Positions 22,405 to 35,228 of a stretch of DNA of 64,000 bases are shown here, piece by piece (the first letter of the stretch is position 1; every line of letters starts with the position of its first letter). The stretch covers positions 682,001 through 746,000 of the forward strand of contig JAANBB010000001.1 of assembly GCA_014621425.1 (NCBI GenBank). Reading direction: 5' to 3'. The position numbers and the translations under genes were made by a program. A model generated the notes under the pieces. That model made no database searches. It saw only the letters and a list, made by a program, of their open reading frames with translations, and was not told the DNA's origin. This DNA is from Cylindrodendrum hubeiense (taxonomy: Eukaryota > Ascomycota > Sordariomycetes > Hypocreales > Nectriaceae).

Positions 22405-24920
22405 TCACTCAATAGTCCACTTCTGAGAATCATCTACAGCTTTTCCAATGATCGGATCCAGCCCACCCTGCTCTTCAATGAATAGTCCCACTTCGACTCG
22501 GCAGATAAAACTCCCGTGAATCCGAGAATCTGTATCTATCTCCGATACATTACCAAGCATTGCGCCAGTCTCCGTGATAAGAGTATCCTCAAGTGGTCGG
22601 TTTCCAACACGTGCCATGAGAATCACTGCTCCTGCCGTGGACCCATTTGAAACGATATGGGTTGGTATGTCCAGTAATGTGACACAGTATCTCAATCCTG
22701 ACCCCTCGTCTGAAATAATAAAATTATCACCACTAGCGGAGTACCTTGGAATGCCATGGAACACGAATCCTGGTTTACGGAATACCAAGGACCCTTCCTC
22801 CCGAACAGCATATCCATCATCTTCCATGTACACCTGCTCAAGTCCGTTGGGCAACCATCGGAATCCAGCATCGTTGTATCTCTTGCTGGGAATAAATAGG
22901 AGTCCTGATGGTAGGACAGGCTGCGTTTGTACCCAAATCTTCATCCACTCTGCGTCTGGCAACTCCATCATCTTCTTCAACTGTTGGCGATGGTTGCTGC
23001 CTAGAGCACACGCCATGACAAAACAAATGAATTTGTCTCTGGCGTTGCTCGTTGATCGCAGTCGCATCGCGTTCCATACTAAAACTATTCGAGAAGTGAG
23101 AACAAAGGGGTTTGAGTGAATGCTTGTGTTGTCCAAGAGGATCCTCATTCCCTTGAAGATTCCTTTAGTTTCCTCAATCATACACACCCTTAAGGCAAAT
23201 GAACTCTTGAGGTGTGCCATTTCCCGGATTCGACTTAGTGGAATTTTATCTGGTGGAAAATATTGCGCTGACCCATTCCTGCGACTCATATTGTTGACAA
23301 ATTTTCCAATCATGTTATCCAAACCGTCGACAACGCTCGGCATCATGTAGCTAAGAGCGGGCTTCGAGCTGAGATTTTCTTTCTTCCATAAAGGGAGTTT
23401 AGTCGGCCCATCTTCAAACAAGAATCGCAGCCAAGTTGTTGCTAAGACACCCTCTTGGAACGTCCATGCACGTCGCATCCATCCCGAGAGCCCAATTCGA
23501 AGCGCGATTTCCTCGTCTGGGCATCCTTCAAACTTGAACGCTTGAAGCTCAGAATCCAGCACGATTGTCATGGAAGCTTTCGCATATACATCTTTCATCT
23601 GTGATATGGCCACATCTTTGTATTTCCCATCATGTGGGACACATAGCGTGTCAATCCAGAGCGCCAGAGGTTTGTTACGATAATTTCTGATCGGCGTAAC
23701 AACACGCTTCAACCCAGGAACAATGACTCTGAATCCCTTGCCCATTGTCTCAAGTACCTTTTTCTCCGACTGACTCGTGTATTCGATGTCATCTCCAGTT
23801 TTCTCCAGGACTGAATATGTTTCGTCCCAAATCAAGTCTACTAATCGATCATATAAGACCTGTAGCTGACAGATTGGTAAAGAGTTGGCTTTCTGGTTGC
23901 CGAGTCCGTCGGACCAGCTGTAAAGAAGACGACGATCAGATCAGTAAGCCAACTTAAAACGACAAGATATGCTTACACATGACTGACAGCAACATATGGT
24001 TGCGTGAATGGGCTCCCTTCTCTCACTTTCACGTCCAGGCTTTTTCGCTCTCCAGTATCACGGCCAGAACTGGTGAGATATATAATCGGCACTTTATCCT
24101 GATCAAGAAGTTTGCGTATCTCGTCTTGGGGCGCATATATTTCATGACACTGACAATCCTCAGTGCGGTGTTTGGTAATATATGTCTTTGGATTGATGTT
24201 GTTCAACCCACACGTACTCACGGAACAGTTCCGATGATCAAATGGGACCGCTCTCCGCTCCAAGTGGCTGACACAGAACATTGAGATATCGGACAAGAAT
24301 TCTCGCGAGACCGCGATATCCCGCGGACACCATCCCGCCGCGGCCATTTTTGTAGCGGCAAGCTTGCTAAGGCCCCAGTCGTGGTTATATTCATATCCGA
24401 AGAGCCACCTCAATGCTTGGCTAATTGTGCTTCCCAGGACACCGAGGGAAAGCTCTACCTGCCATGGCAATGGGCTGTCTGGTACAGTCAACAGATTGTT
24501 GTATATCTTTTCGAAAGTATTTTGGGCAACGGCAACCCTTTCAATGGCAGCTCGGCATTCTGCAAGAGAGCTTTCTTTTAGTGCCTGGATTTTTCCCGCC
24601 CAGGACGTTATAACAGCGTTGAGACTTTGGGTGCATACTCGGAATCCGTTATCATCTTCTTGTATAAATTGACTCAGGTCAACTGGCTGTTGGAGGCTTG
24701 ATAGTTCGGAAAGCGATCCAAAAAACAACCAAGTTTGTAGAAAAGAAGCCATTTCGCCCTTCGGATGCTCAGTAAAATCGCCGTTGTAAAGTCGATCCAA
24801 ACAATACCCTCGTCGCATTTGGTATCCATCGAAGGGAAGTCCATCATAAACTTCATGTGATAATAAAGGGACTCTAGGATATGGTTCTACCATGTATCGA
24901 AAGGTTGGTAGATGGTCCAT
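22405..24920 (-). CDS. HET-domain protein 2
   Basis: Exons 24920-23977 and 23917-22405 with a 59-bp phase-2 intron (GTAAGC...TTTACAG) encode 818 aa. The intron falls exactly inside the first HET motif, which reads AVSHVWSDGLGNQ after splicing. The next motifs are LALWIDTLCVPHDGKYKDVAI and MRRAWTFQEGVL. About 300 residues precede the HET domain and include a Cys/His-containing stretch (FDHRNCSVSTCG and CQCHEIY), a common arrangement in long HET proteins. The start chosen is the first ATG, MDHLPTFRYM; the frame is open further upstream but only with non-ATG codons. Likely role: cytoplasmic trigger of incompatibility or regulated cell death, inferred from the domain. Confidence 0.91.
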
Positions 24921-27900
24921 TGTTTCTTGAAATGCGAAGATTGAAAATGAAGTGGAAATTTGACGTGGTGAATAGAGGCTATATTGTTGTTGGGGGCGGT
25001 CTTGAGCGCAGATCACCGTCCGCGGGGTAGCAGCTGGAGAATAAGGAATATTGTGAAGTAATGAAGATGTAGATAATAGTCGGGGATTGGGTCTTGGGAA
25101 GCAATGGTTACACTGCTTCCTGGAATCTTCAAGTTAAAAATAAAAATAAAAAGTAGATCAACAAGAGCTGCTGCGACAGCTGTGGTTTAAGTGGAACAAG
25201 GCGACAAAGGGTGTGGACCGAAGTTGGGGAAAGAAAAAGCGATGATCTCTTCATTATCCAGGCAGATTGCAAGCCTTATTAAGTACAAGCCTCTCAAGCT
25301 AGCGATAGCCCGTCCCTCATTAAAACTCCAGAGTGGCCGTTGGCACCATCACAGTAGCTGGATATGTATTAGCGCTTCTCGCTTCTCGCTTCTCAGCTTT
25401 CAGCTCGCATGCACGGCATGCAGATCCCTGCACCTACCTCTAGATGCAGTCTTCATCACATCGCATCTTATTTGGTGTGCCTAGCTGCGCTTCTTCTTTG
25501 CAGGCTTTAAACCAACGGCACGATTCATCTCAGATCAGCATACTCCACAATGAATATTTCCCCATTAGATCTCGTCTAATCTTCAGTAGATGCATCGTTC
25601 GATAACGAATAAGGAGATACCAAAGATGCGATACGGCATGTACTGTACTCACAACCAAAAGAGGCTTGAGGGACACCTTTCAGAGCCAAGCCACTAACCC
25701 GTTATGATTGAGTGCATAAATTCTGCAGCTGTCTCACTACTCAGCCCCCTCCATTCCACTAGTCTCTCATAGTCAGCGAGTAGCCATCTGATAGAGCCGT
25801 GTATCTCGAATATCACAAGGTAATGTGACTTGTTATGTGTGATTCCTGCAATTAGGGGTGTGATGCACGCTTATCTGGAGCTTTCTGGCCCGTTAACACC
25901 AACTTTAGCATGACAGCGGTACGATGGCTTTTGCTCATTATTGTCTTGGCTGGAGCGAAGCAGAACACAAGCACCCAGCGCTTAGGTAGCCTGCTACAGT
26001 AGGTAGAAGACGACACACATTCAGTCGCCGACATAGAGGGCAAAGTAGAGACATGTGATAGAGAGTCAGGTCCTCTTTTCAGACTTGAATAGCTGTGCTA
26101 AGCATGTAGTAAAATACTTGAATGCATTGTGTATAAATACTTATTACGTATCTTATTATGTTAGAGTTATGTTAGTTAAGTGACTATTTTATCTACTGTG
26201 TTGGGGATGACTGGTCTTTCCAGTGTTGAATGCCTATCAGGGCATTCCTGACTGATGTGTCAGTTAGGATGTAAGTCCATTTGAGGCGGACTGTCCCTTT
26301 TGGGATATTCCGGCAGGTATTGAGGCCATTGGATAAGATCAATTAGTCAGTCATTGAGAGCTGCAGGGTAGGATTGAGGGATCCGCGGTCAGATACATCC
26401 GAATCTTCAACCTTGAAGCATCACGGAGCATCGTCATGAGTGTTCAGCAGCGGATGTTCTAGCAGGCTCAACTTGCGTTCTTTTTAGCCCATCTTTGCGG
26501 CATTATATTGCAACCTGTCTGACCAGATGTTGCCAGTTGATGTTATCGGTCAGGCTAATCTATTGGTTCACTTTGAGAGTCTTCTATCTACGCCCTTACC
26601 GACATTGCGGACGCATCGCCTTTGTGTTGGCATCACGACAGTCACAGCACCTGCTTTTTGTGGGTGGGTTACTGGGGCTCTGACCATCTCTGTGCCTTTC
26701 CTCCACACACTACTTAATTCATAATAGAGAGGCGGTATCATTAAATTACTTTTTGATATTTACTTGTCGATATCCACTACATCATTTTGATTTCTGATTT
26801 TGGGAGAGTCTTTTGCTCCATCTTACGAAGAAAATAATAATATTTGCTGAGAGAACAACCCTTATTATTTTTAATTCAACTACTTTACTTCATACGCTGT
26901 GTTGGGTAGCTATGACCAGCTGAGCAAGGGTGATGCGTGAGCGATATGAGCTTTTAGGGATATCTATGTCATTCCTGGACTCTCGGTTCTAACGAACTCG
27001 TGCTTCAGTTTTTAATCCTCAACGGGTTTGCTATTATTCTTTAATTAATTTTATTCTTTATCTACGATCACACTCATTATTCTTTCGGATTGCCAATTGC
27101 TTGCAGGGTTGCTGCGTGGTAAACGGATTTCGTCGAGATCAACGTTGCTACCCTACACCAGACTCTGTTGCTGGTGGGTAGGATTGGGTTCGCCTAGTGC
27201 GCGTTCACACCCATCATAACTCTTATTCTATTGTCCTATTCTTCTATCATTATTATAATGAGCAGAAAACTGATCGGGTAAAACTAACTTCACCCATTAA
27301 CAGGAAAAGTAAGTGTAAAATAGAAACATTGGTCTAAAAAAAGGTGTAGGTAGTACGTCGCATCTAACAATGAAGACCGGGGTATTGAAGATGTGTGCAA
27401 GATGTCTTTGAATTTATGAGTAGCTGGGTGTCGTGAGGACTGTAATTATATACCGCATTTTCTGCCATCCGGATTGATATATTTACAAGAGGAAGCAGGA
27501 CAAGGTGGGAAGGAGTGGCGACATGTCAATGAATTGGCTCAAAAGATCGACATCCGAACAAAAAAGAAATGTATCTTACACTTTAAACGAAGGTACAGGG
27601 GGAAGTGGCAGTGATTTGAGACATGCACCTGGCATGGTGAAGGTGGTGGATTGATGGGCTTGGGGAGCGAATGTGGAAACCAAGAGTCGCGAAACTACAA
27701 GATGCTGGAAGTCGCTGAAGTGACTGTGGGAACAAAAGAGGCGGCGTTGCTTCCATCAGTTAGCTGACTCATAACGGAACCCGGCTAAGGGGCTCAGTGA
27801 TAGATGGCATTTCTAAACGACAGCTCTGTACCTTCTCGTGACTCGATTATTCATACTTGCTATTCAGTCACACGTTTCTTGTGCTATCCTCTAGATAAAT

Positions 27901-30900
27901 TGAGATATCAGAGTGCAAATACAGTAGCAAATGACCTCGCTAGGGGCGGCAGTGACGCGGCGATGCTACCAAGTTTATCTGAGACAGTTGTTGCAATCTT
28001 GAGTGTTGGAAACGCGGGATCGGAAGAAAAAAGCCGGGCTAAGGTAGAAGTAGGCCGTCCCCGTAGGCGCATGGCCCTCTCGCCGTGGAAAAAGGAAATC
28101 AACCGTACAGTTTACAGAGATGAAGTCGATAGACACATAACCAGGACCAATTGCAGGAGTACCTGCAGTGATTTAATGCTGGCTGTACGTCTGCTCAACT
28201 ATCCTTGAATAATGATTAAACTACTCGTAGGACCCTCAGCTGTTTGCGCATGCGCTCGTGTGCGAGTGGAACGAGTGCAAAGCCGGAGTTTTGCATGTGA
28301 ATGTGTGAGCAGCTGTGTGACAACGTCTCCGATTATGCTACGTGTGAAAACACTCCTACACCTGGCTCTGTCGGGGCTTCCGAATTTTACAACGCAACAT
28401 CCTTGCCAAACTTCTTTTGTTAGATGTTAACTTGAAGTAGGGGCACGCCGATTCTATCCTCACAAATCAAATGCTCTAGGACGGCCAGATTATTAGGCGC
28501 GATGGGAATAGCGGTGCTCGGCCAAAGAGTATCGTAGTGAAGTTGGGAGTACCGGTTACAAGGAGTGATTGCCGGGGGCAGGAGATAATCCCCGGCTCAG
28601 TATCGAATGCCCCTACGTGGCTTACTTCTGGAACATCTCCAATCCCCTTGATGACAGACGTTTCCCCCCACCCTATCTAGCTGGCTAGTCTGAACTTTAT
28701 CATCGGCACCAGAAAGGACATTGAGGCGAATCACCCTTATCTAGCCTGGTATCTTCTGTCAACCTGGAAACCGGGATGGTGTCACTGTCAGACGCGCCAA
28801 GCACCCGGACGAGGGAGGTCGTGTCTTGTTGGAATGTGGCGTTGGCGACAGGCACGTCAAAAGGCCGCCCTTCGAAGCGATCAAAACTAGAGGGAGAGAG
28901 CATTATGGTCAAGAAATAAAAGTGATAAAGAGGTCACGTCGGACTTGATCGTCTCCTTGTCGTCTACTCATATGATGGATGCACTGTCGGCACTTCAGCC
29001 CTGGCTGATCCGTGCTCTCGGAAGCTCCCCCAAGCCGAAGGGTTCTAATTATTCAACGCGACCAACTCGTTTGCCTGGAATCCACTAATATGGGGCGTGT
29101 TTGATGAGACAAGTCGTGACCAGATTCATTCAGCTGAACATGGGTCAGCTGAAGCCCCAAAATCCAGAACCTGTTTGCCTCCTTTTTCTGGGACCAGCAG
29201 GCAGACTCTTGCTTCTATACTACTACAGTGATGAAGTCTATTTTCGTAGTCGTTGGCTCCAGCTGATTTAAGCCAGGACCGTCAGGCAACTTCCCGTCAT
29301 CCTACAACCACGGAAAGGGTTCATGGTTATTCCTGGCCGAGGCTATAGCTCTTTGCACTTCCCACATCACGAACAGCGGTGAGTCGATGATGGTGTGGAG
29401 TGCGCGCTGGACTGTGCGTTAGGCATCACGAAATTGGGTGCCTGCGTCCATAAAGTCCATATCATACCAGATCGAAGGCAATATGATTGCCATGTGAAGA
29501 CGCCATGACGTGAGACGTATGCGCTGGCGCGGTGTGTCGGGCGTTCCTCCAGCAGCCAAGTGCTCTACCCAACCACTCGGATGACATCCGGCCAACCCTG
29601 GATAGGAGATTTGTGAGGCGGATCTGACGCTATGTAAGAAGTTCTGAGCTGAAGTCTCAGGCGCCTTGTGTGAACAATATGTAAATGGGGCGGGAGTGAC
29701 AGTATCAGTTCAATCATCTGCCGCCTGTATTGAATCGGTGTGAGTGGGGACAGTGCCAAGATACAGTAGAAAGACATGAGGAGGGAATTGAGTAAGGGTT
29801 TGGCAGGCAAGATATGCCCTGGAGGGGGGCTCATGGTGTCGAACCGGGTTTGCCATGCGGCTCAAGTTAGCCCAGCTGCTGTAAGTCAACTTCTGAGAGC
29901 GAACAAGGTATCGGAGGCGGTCTCCCAGGGATATGAAGTTGATACAATGTTGAAATGACGATCCTAGGATTATGGGATAGTAGTAAAAGAGCAATGCTGC
30001 AAAGTACTCCGTATGAGGCTAGGCCGCAGGTGTTGTATGAGGCCTCGTTCACCACGTAGCTCAAGATAGGGCTGAAGTAGCGCGTTTTGCATTTTGCAGA
30101 AGCTGTATCGGTCATCATGGCACGCTCACAAACCCCATGGTCTATGGTCCAATTGAAAATCTGCTTTCCAGCTGTCTCGCTCGGGCCCTGGCAACACTCC
30201 CAGCCGCCACGAGGGCGGCACTGCTGGCGGCCCAGCGATGACACTGGTGCAGATGACAAACACAGTGCTGATCAAGTCGCGATTATCGGCTACTACAGAG
30301 GTTACGTACACCGGATCCGCCAAACACACAGTCTGGAAACAGTGTACGACCAGTGATCCTCTTCTCGGAAGCTATATTTGCAGGCCCTATCCGCCCGCCT
30401 GGGTAACCAAAGTGGCCGATGGGGCTACACGCCGTGATGATGGTGTTGGGCTAATGCTTGACTAGCGTTTGCCTTGCGTTGGGTTGGCAGTTCTAGTAAG
30501 CTCAGGGCCCAATAAGCACGCATGTACGCCAGGCGGCTGAGCTGAGCCGGCAAGTCCCAACCGGTCGCATGGTCTATCGACTATTTGGCGGCTCCTCAGC
30601 GCTTGCGCCACCTTCCCCAGGCTATTCCTTTTTTCCATTTCGGCCATGTCCATCATTCATCTGGCTCTCAGTTCCTCATGTATTTATATGAAGCATCCTT
30701 CTTTATTCCTTAACCGCCTCTGCTTGGAATTCACTACTGTGCATACTCAGTTCCTCACCTCCCAGCAGCGTCGATGACATCCGGGCCTTCACTTTATTTT
30801 ATTATGTAACTTACTATCGTTTGACCACTGCCGCACCGTCACCATCGCATTTGTGCCTGACAAGCGTTGTCCCCATCATCCACCACTTACCCATCTTTCT

Positions 30901-31043
30901 TCCTCTATGTTCAGAGGATCCCACCCTTGGCCAGCCCTTTTTGCATCCATCTCTACCCTTGCTCGAGAATTATTATCTCCACTGGAAAGCAAGCCCACAG
31001 CTCCCAGTAGGAAGACTGATTTGGGTTTATCTCTATAATCGAA
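24921..31043. other. 6.1-kb gene-poor, partly AT-rich region
   Basis: No gene is supported. A hexanucleotide (TAAAAA)3 microsatellite lies at 25135-25152. From about 26.1 to 27.3 kb the DNA is AT-rich with two TGTTGGG-starting points (about 26199 and 26900) and a hairpin-forming segment near 27148-27181, possibly decayed mobile DNA. A 134-codon ATG frame at 27804-28208 has no domain. The last ~370 bases are the promoter and leader of small gene A. Confidence 0.5.
30681..30689 (+). promoter_or_regulatory. Possible TATA element of small gene A
   Basis: TATTTATAT, followed by a pyrimidine-rich leader, lies about 360 bases upstream of the start codon of gene A. A different promoter inside this long leader cannot be excluded. 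Confidence 0.35.
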
Positions 31044-31452
31044 ATGTCGGCGATTTCCACCACCGTCCTCCGGGGCTCTGTCGCCCACGGCTCCGCGCCA
31101 AGGTGAGATGCGTTCCTAACCTTACTGTCACTCAGCTTCACACTCTGTTCGCCAGGCGTCGAGTCAAAGCTCCTTAACTGATGAAAATTTGAAATCCAGC
31201 AACTCGTCCGGCTACGCCCCGACAACACGTAATGCGGTCCGTATCCCACAATTCACCAATGATCCCGACGAACCAATTAGTACGCTGATGCAAAGCCCGG
31301 CCTATGATTCTGAGGCTTCGCTGCTCGCTCGCATCCGTAAGGTTGAGCATGTGGTGGCTGCATTTGAGAGTTTGACTTCCAGCAAGAGGGATCATTCGTC
31401 GACTTCCAATGCACCCTACGACTACTTGACAAAGTGCTGGAATAGTACTTGA
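31044..31452 (+). CDS. Small orphan protein A of a three-member tandem family
   Basis: Exons 31044-31102 and 31200-31452 with a 97-bp phase-2 intron (GTGAGA donor, branch CTTAACTG, acceptor ATCCAG) encode 103 aa. It is the first of three paralogs (A, B, C) on the same strand. The shared core in A reads EPISTLMQSPAYDSEASLLA, aligned with DPVNLRMQSPSYIAGTSLFA in B. Exon 1 (MSAISTTVL...) also aligns with exon 1 of B, and so do the last ~45 bases before the ATG (CCCAGTAG, TTGGGTT, TCTCTA). A is the most diverged member: the AGTSLF motif became EASLL, and it has a longer C-terminal tail ending KCWNST. There is no signal peptide or membrane helix. Function unknown; I know of no matching family. Confidence 0.78.
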
Positions 31453-32614
31453 CCGCTTGGGCTAGGGACTCAGGTCGCTTTTCAAGAGGTCATATATTCA
31501 TGTATTTGAACGGCGATGTAGTTGACTTTGTGATCAATGGCTTGGTTGAAGGATGATCTCCTCTTAGTGGTTGTGTTGGTGAATCATATTTTGTAACTGA
31601 ACCTCCGTATCTCCTCTCTTCTACACTCGTTATATAGTCACATAGGCTGTCAATCATTATTGTTGATTTTTATGCAATAAATAGTTGCAGATCGCCAAAC
31701 ACCGTGATGTTGTCAGGGCTAGGATAGTTGTTCTCCCTATAGAACAAAGTTCGTCAGGTCCTGCAGGGAGCACCACTTTTACCCACCGCCATCTTAACCT
31801 AAGAATACTTTCTACTCTACACCAACAGATCAAAACCCCGGCAAAGCAGAGAATAGGTGACGTAACGCAGATGCTTAGATCAGAGAGACAGCAAAACAAA
31901 ACAAAAAGCAACGCTCTGAGATAGGGCCTATGTGAGCTCTCGCGCGTGGTACCCGGTTGTGCTGAGGTGGTGAGCTAATGTGCCAGGAGACTGCAATGGT
32001 TCTACCCGATGCCCGATGCCCGATGCATGCCCCCTCCATCTCACAATTGAGGTCCAGATCCACTGCACAGCCGGCCAACGATTCGCTCACACCGACTCAA
32101 CGTGCGAGGCACTCACCCCGCATTTACTTCGTGTTAGTCTGTCAATAGTCTCAGGTCATACATGCTTGAGCCTAGTCGTGGACTGAGGTGCGCGTGATAA
32201 TTGGTTCATGTCGGAAAGCAATATGCACTGCCAATAGTGGGTACCCGGCCACCAGATCTGGCAAATCGAACAGATTTGAGATAATAACTGATCGGGATTG
32301 ACGACCGGAAGATACGTTTGATTGGAGGTCTGGCTATCCGGGAAGGGAGATACGGGGTGCACTGTAAAGGGCTAGATTTTCATGTTGTCACTTTAGACCA
32401 TGGGGTACTCAAATATTTCCCAAATCAGTTGGTTGGGCCCGAGTGTGCACAAAGTAAAGTGCAACTACCGGTAGAATAGAAGTGAGATTTGAACAAACGG
32501 AATAATATGAGCCCGGCATAATTTGCACGCGCGAGCGATTCTGTGCGTGTGTGGCTTTGCGCGAGCGACTTGCTGGCTACCGGATCAACAGGGCCATGCT
32601 GCACCAGCGGATGC

Positions 32615-32732
32615 ACTGCACCAAAGGGTCAACTGCGCCAAAGGGTCAACTGCACCAAATAGCAACTGCACCAAATGGCCAACTGCACCAAATGGCCAGC
32701 TGCCCCAAATGGTCAATTGCACCAAAGGGTCA
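32615..32732. repeat. 17-bp minisatellite, seven units
   Basis: Unit consensus ACTGCACCAAATGGCCA / ACTGCACCAAAGGGTCA. Six units are 17 bp and one is 16 bp. A looser partial copy precedes the array. Because 17 is not a multiple of three, the array gives repetitive peptides in all frames without being a real gene. Confidence 0.88.
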
Positions 32733-33336
32733 CCCTAGGTGTGGGCCTTGCTCAACAAGAAATCTGCTCTTGCATCGCCTCGGTCGGTTGGAGACACCGT
32801 GAGGCCCGTCTTCCGCAGGTATCCCTGCCGCCGGGTTTGCCACCAGGACGGGCCGGCTTACACACCCACCTAGCGCAATGACAACACGTCCGTCGACACG
32901 CCAGCGTATGCAAATTTAGTGACTGTTGCATATTAGAGTGTTGTTACCTGGCTGGAACCGGCTGATGGAAGCGGGTCTCAGATTTGGCATCCTCGAGGAT
33001 TATGAACAGGCGTCAGACAGACAGGGAAGGTTGATGTGCATGCATACAAGTACATGTACAGGTCCTTCCTTCGGGCCAGGCCCAATTAAACCACTCAGCC
33101 AGCTGAGGAAACACTGCAGTCGCTCGTCCAATCATCCAAGGGGTGGTTGAAGGATGCAGATTGAAACTTGGGTTGGGCTTGTTCCTGTCAAGTTTGACGC
33201 AGCACGCAGCCATGGCGGCTCCTCCCAATCGGGTAGATCCCCGGATGAAGGTTGAGCTGAGAGTCGAAGATCACCTTTCTCTCTGCATTTCGCCGATGTT
33301 GTTGTATCATACGCCTCAATGCCCCCCCTATTTCTG

Positions 33337-33342
33337 TATAAA
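33337..33342 (+). promoter_or_regulatory. TATA element of small gene B
   Basis: TATAAA in the context CTGTATAAAGG, about 300 bases upstream of the start of gene B and followed by a long CT-rich leader typical of fungal 5' UTRs. Confidence 0.5.
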
Positions 33343-33639
33343 GGTTTCTGCTCCCTCCTACGTTCAGAAATGAACGTTTGCACCACCATCAATCACACCG
33401 CTTGGGCGTCCACGTCTTTTCCATCGTATCATTTGCCGCCCACTCCATCCATACACCCGGCAGCCACTGTCTCGATCTTCCCTTAGTCATTTGCACTTCT
33501 TCATCAGTCTAGAGGTGCCTCAACACTTGGACGGTCGTCTCTTTATTCCTCTTCATTGTTGCACAGCAATTTCTCTCCTCATCCGACAGCAAGCGAAGGT
33601 ACCCAGTAGAGCCGCCTTGGGTTAGTCTCTACCATTATC

Positions 33640-34006
33640 ATGTCGACATCTTCCGCCACCGTCGGTCAAGATTCTATACCAAGGTAACTCGGTTTTATTC
33701 ATGTCCCCTTCCCACCCTGATCATAAGGCTCTCGTCCCTGGGGAACTTGGAAATCAATAAGCTGAACTTGCATTGCTAAGAAAGGCTTGTATTAGCAACA
33801 CGTCAGGCAACCCCATGACATTACAGAGAACGATTTATAACCCCGATGATCCTGTCAATTTACGAATGCAGAGCCCATCATACATTGCTGGCACGTCATT
33901 GTTCGCTCGAAACCCCGATGCACGGCGTATAATCGCTGCAGCTACGACCTTGGCTTCCACTGCAACGGATCCGTTGACACCCAGTACATCCGCTTCATCG
34001 ACTTGA
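33640..34006 (+). CDS. Small orphan protein B of the three-member tandem family
   Basis: Exons 33640-33683 and 33796-34006 with a 112-bp phase-2 intron (GTAACT donor, branch near TTGCTAAG, acceptor TATTAG) encode 84 aa. The acceptor was chosen because it gives SNTSGN, matching SNSSGY at the same place in paralog A. The core DPVNLRMQSPSYIAGTSLFA followed by RNPDA is the best preserved version and is nearly the same in C (APVNARMQDPNYVAGTSLFS, then RNPYA). The C-terminus is Ser/Thr/Ala-rich (TPSTSASST). It is small, soluble and without a secretion signal. Function unknown; a DNA- or protein-binding adaptor would be speculation. Confidence 0.8.
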
Positions 34007-34798
34007 TAGGGGTCTCGACGCATTAGCGACACCATGCGTTGTGGATCTCAATCGCCTCTGGTCAATTCAATATTTATGTGGATAGTGGTTAGGTCGATCT
34101 CATCCCAGATGACGGGGTGAAGGGGCGACTTTATGTTAGGCTTCGTGCTGATGTTAACGTGGTGGATGACGGCATGCCTATGACGCATTGTAGCCTCTCT
34201 CTTCTAAGCCAGTTTTAAATAGATGATCATATCTTCCTTGTCTACAATTTGACTATAATAATACTTCGCAGCTAGAGATGATCAGATAGCACCCACACCG
34301 TCGTAATTCCGCTAGCTGTAACACCACCTTTAGCGCACCGCTGCAATCCACGCTACAAACTACTCACAGGCCTACTAGCACCCATTTGATGAATAACGCG
34401 CAACCCCAGATTTGCCCTAACCGGATTTCTTTTTAAAAGTTAAAGAAGCTCAGCGACGTGGCCAAGTGCTGCTCCGATGTTGCATCGGACAGAGGACCTG
34501 TAGGTTAGCTCTAAAAAGGGGGAGGGAAACGTGTGAACTCGAACTAATGCGGCAGTAAAAGCGAGACGGACGGTAGTCGAGCCCCGAGTGTGGTGTGCAG
34601 AGAGGCAGGGGTGCAGGTCTGCCCGCCTGCAAAGATGCGAGTGAGTCTGCCTTTGGGCCCGTGCACTTTTTGATCTTTGCCTGTACAGAGTGACGGAGTG
34701 AGATTGGGGTACATAACGAGGGGTAGGTTCGATTTCTAACAGCGCAATTGGTATCTTCGCGAGGTATGTAGCTTAGTCGGAGAGGCTCCATGTATATG

Positions 34799-34980
34799 CA
34801 GCATCCGACGTATCTAGCATCGGTAACCAGGCGCATCGGCAGCCAGGCGCATCGGCGACCGCAGCATCCAGCGTATGCAGCATCCAACACATCTGCATCA
34901 TCCAACGCATGCAGCACAGTGTCGGCAGCATCCAGCATTTGCGTCATCCAGCTTCTGCAACATCCAACGTCTGCAGCATT
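34799..34980. repeat. Degenerate 15-16-bp minisatellite (CAGCATCCAACGTATG-like)
   Basis: About eight to ten imperfect units built on CAGCATCCA followed by a variable 6-7-base part, plus two copies of CCAGGCGCATCGGC near the left end. Unit-to-unit variation is high, so the array is old or mutates quickly. Confidence 0.78.
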
Positions 34981-35052
34981 GGCACAGGCGGCCATGTTGC
35001 GTCATTGCAGTCACGAACATAACCTGCATGTGCGAGCGCGAGCGCAAGCGAC

Positions 35053-35228
35053 TTGCCAAGCCGGCGACTTTCTATGCGACTATGCGAGTGTGGCTGTGGC
35101 TGACGACTTTCTCCGATGTATGCGAGTGTACGAGCGTCCGAGCGTCTGAGTGGACGAGCGTACGAGCATACGGGTGTACGAGTGGCGTAGGCGCGTGTGA
35201 TTTGCCAAGCCGGCGGCTTTCTATGCGA
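35053..35228. repeat. Duplicated 27-bp segment flanking GTACGAGCG-type repeats
   Basis: TTGCCAAGCCGGCGACTTTC and its near-identical partner (one G/A difference) occur at 35053 and 35202, each continuing TATGCGA. Between them are irregular copies of a GAGCGTACGAGCG-like unit. The layout suggests local duplication by slippage or unequal exchange. Confidence 0.75.

Larger units (their letters stand above)
31453..33639. other. Spacer between small genes A and B
   Basis: About 2.2 kb. It contains the 17-bp minisatellite listed separately, a GATGCCC triplication near 32008-32030 and, in the last ~300 bases, the promoter and pyrimidine-rich leader of gene B. Frames that read through the minisatellite are repeat artefacts. 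Confidence 0.55.

Noticed and set aside
24921..25016. Upstream extension of HET protein 2
   Set aside because: The frame is open but has no ATG; the first ATG at 24920 gives a sensible N-terminus.
27804..28208. 134-codon ATG frame in the gene-poor block
   Set aside because: Composition is unremarkable, no motif, no introns or promoter cues. Kept out for lack of support.
32523..32881. Overlapping plus-strand frames with repetitive peptides
   Set aside because: They are translations of the 17-bp minisatellite in different frames.
34720..34760. GGTTCGATTTC, resembling a tRNA T-arm
   Set aside because: No matching acceptor stem, D-arm or anticodon arm around it. No tRNA found elsewhere either.
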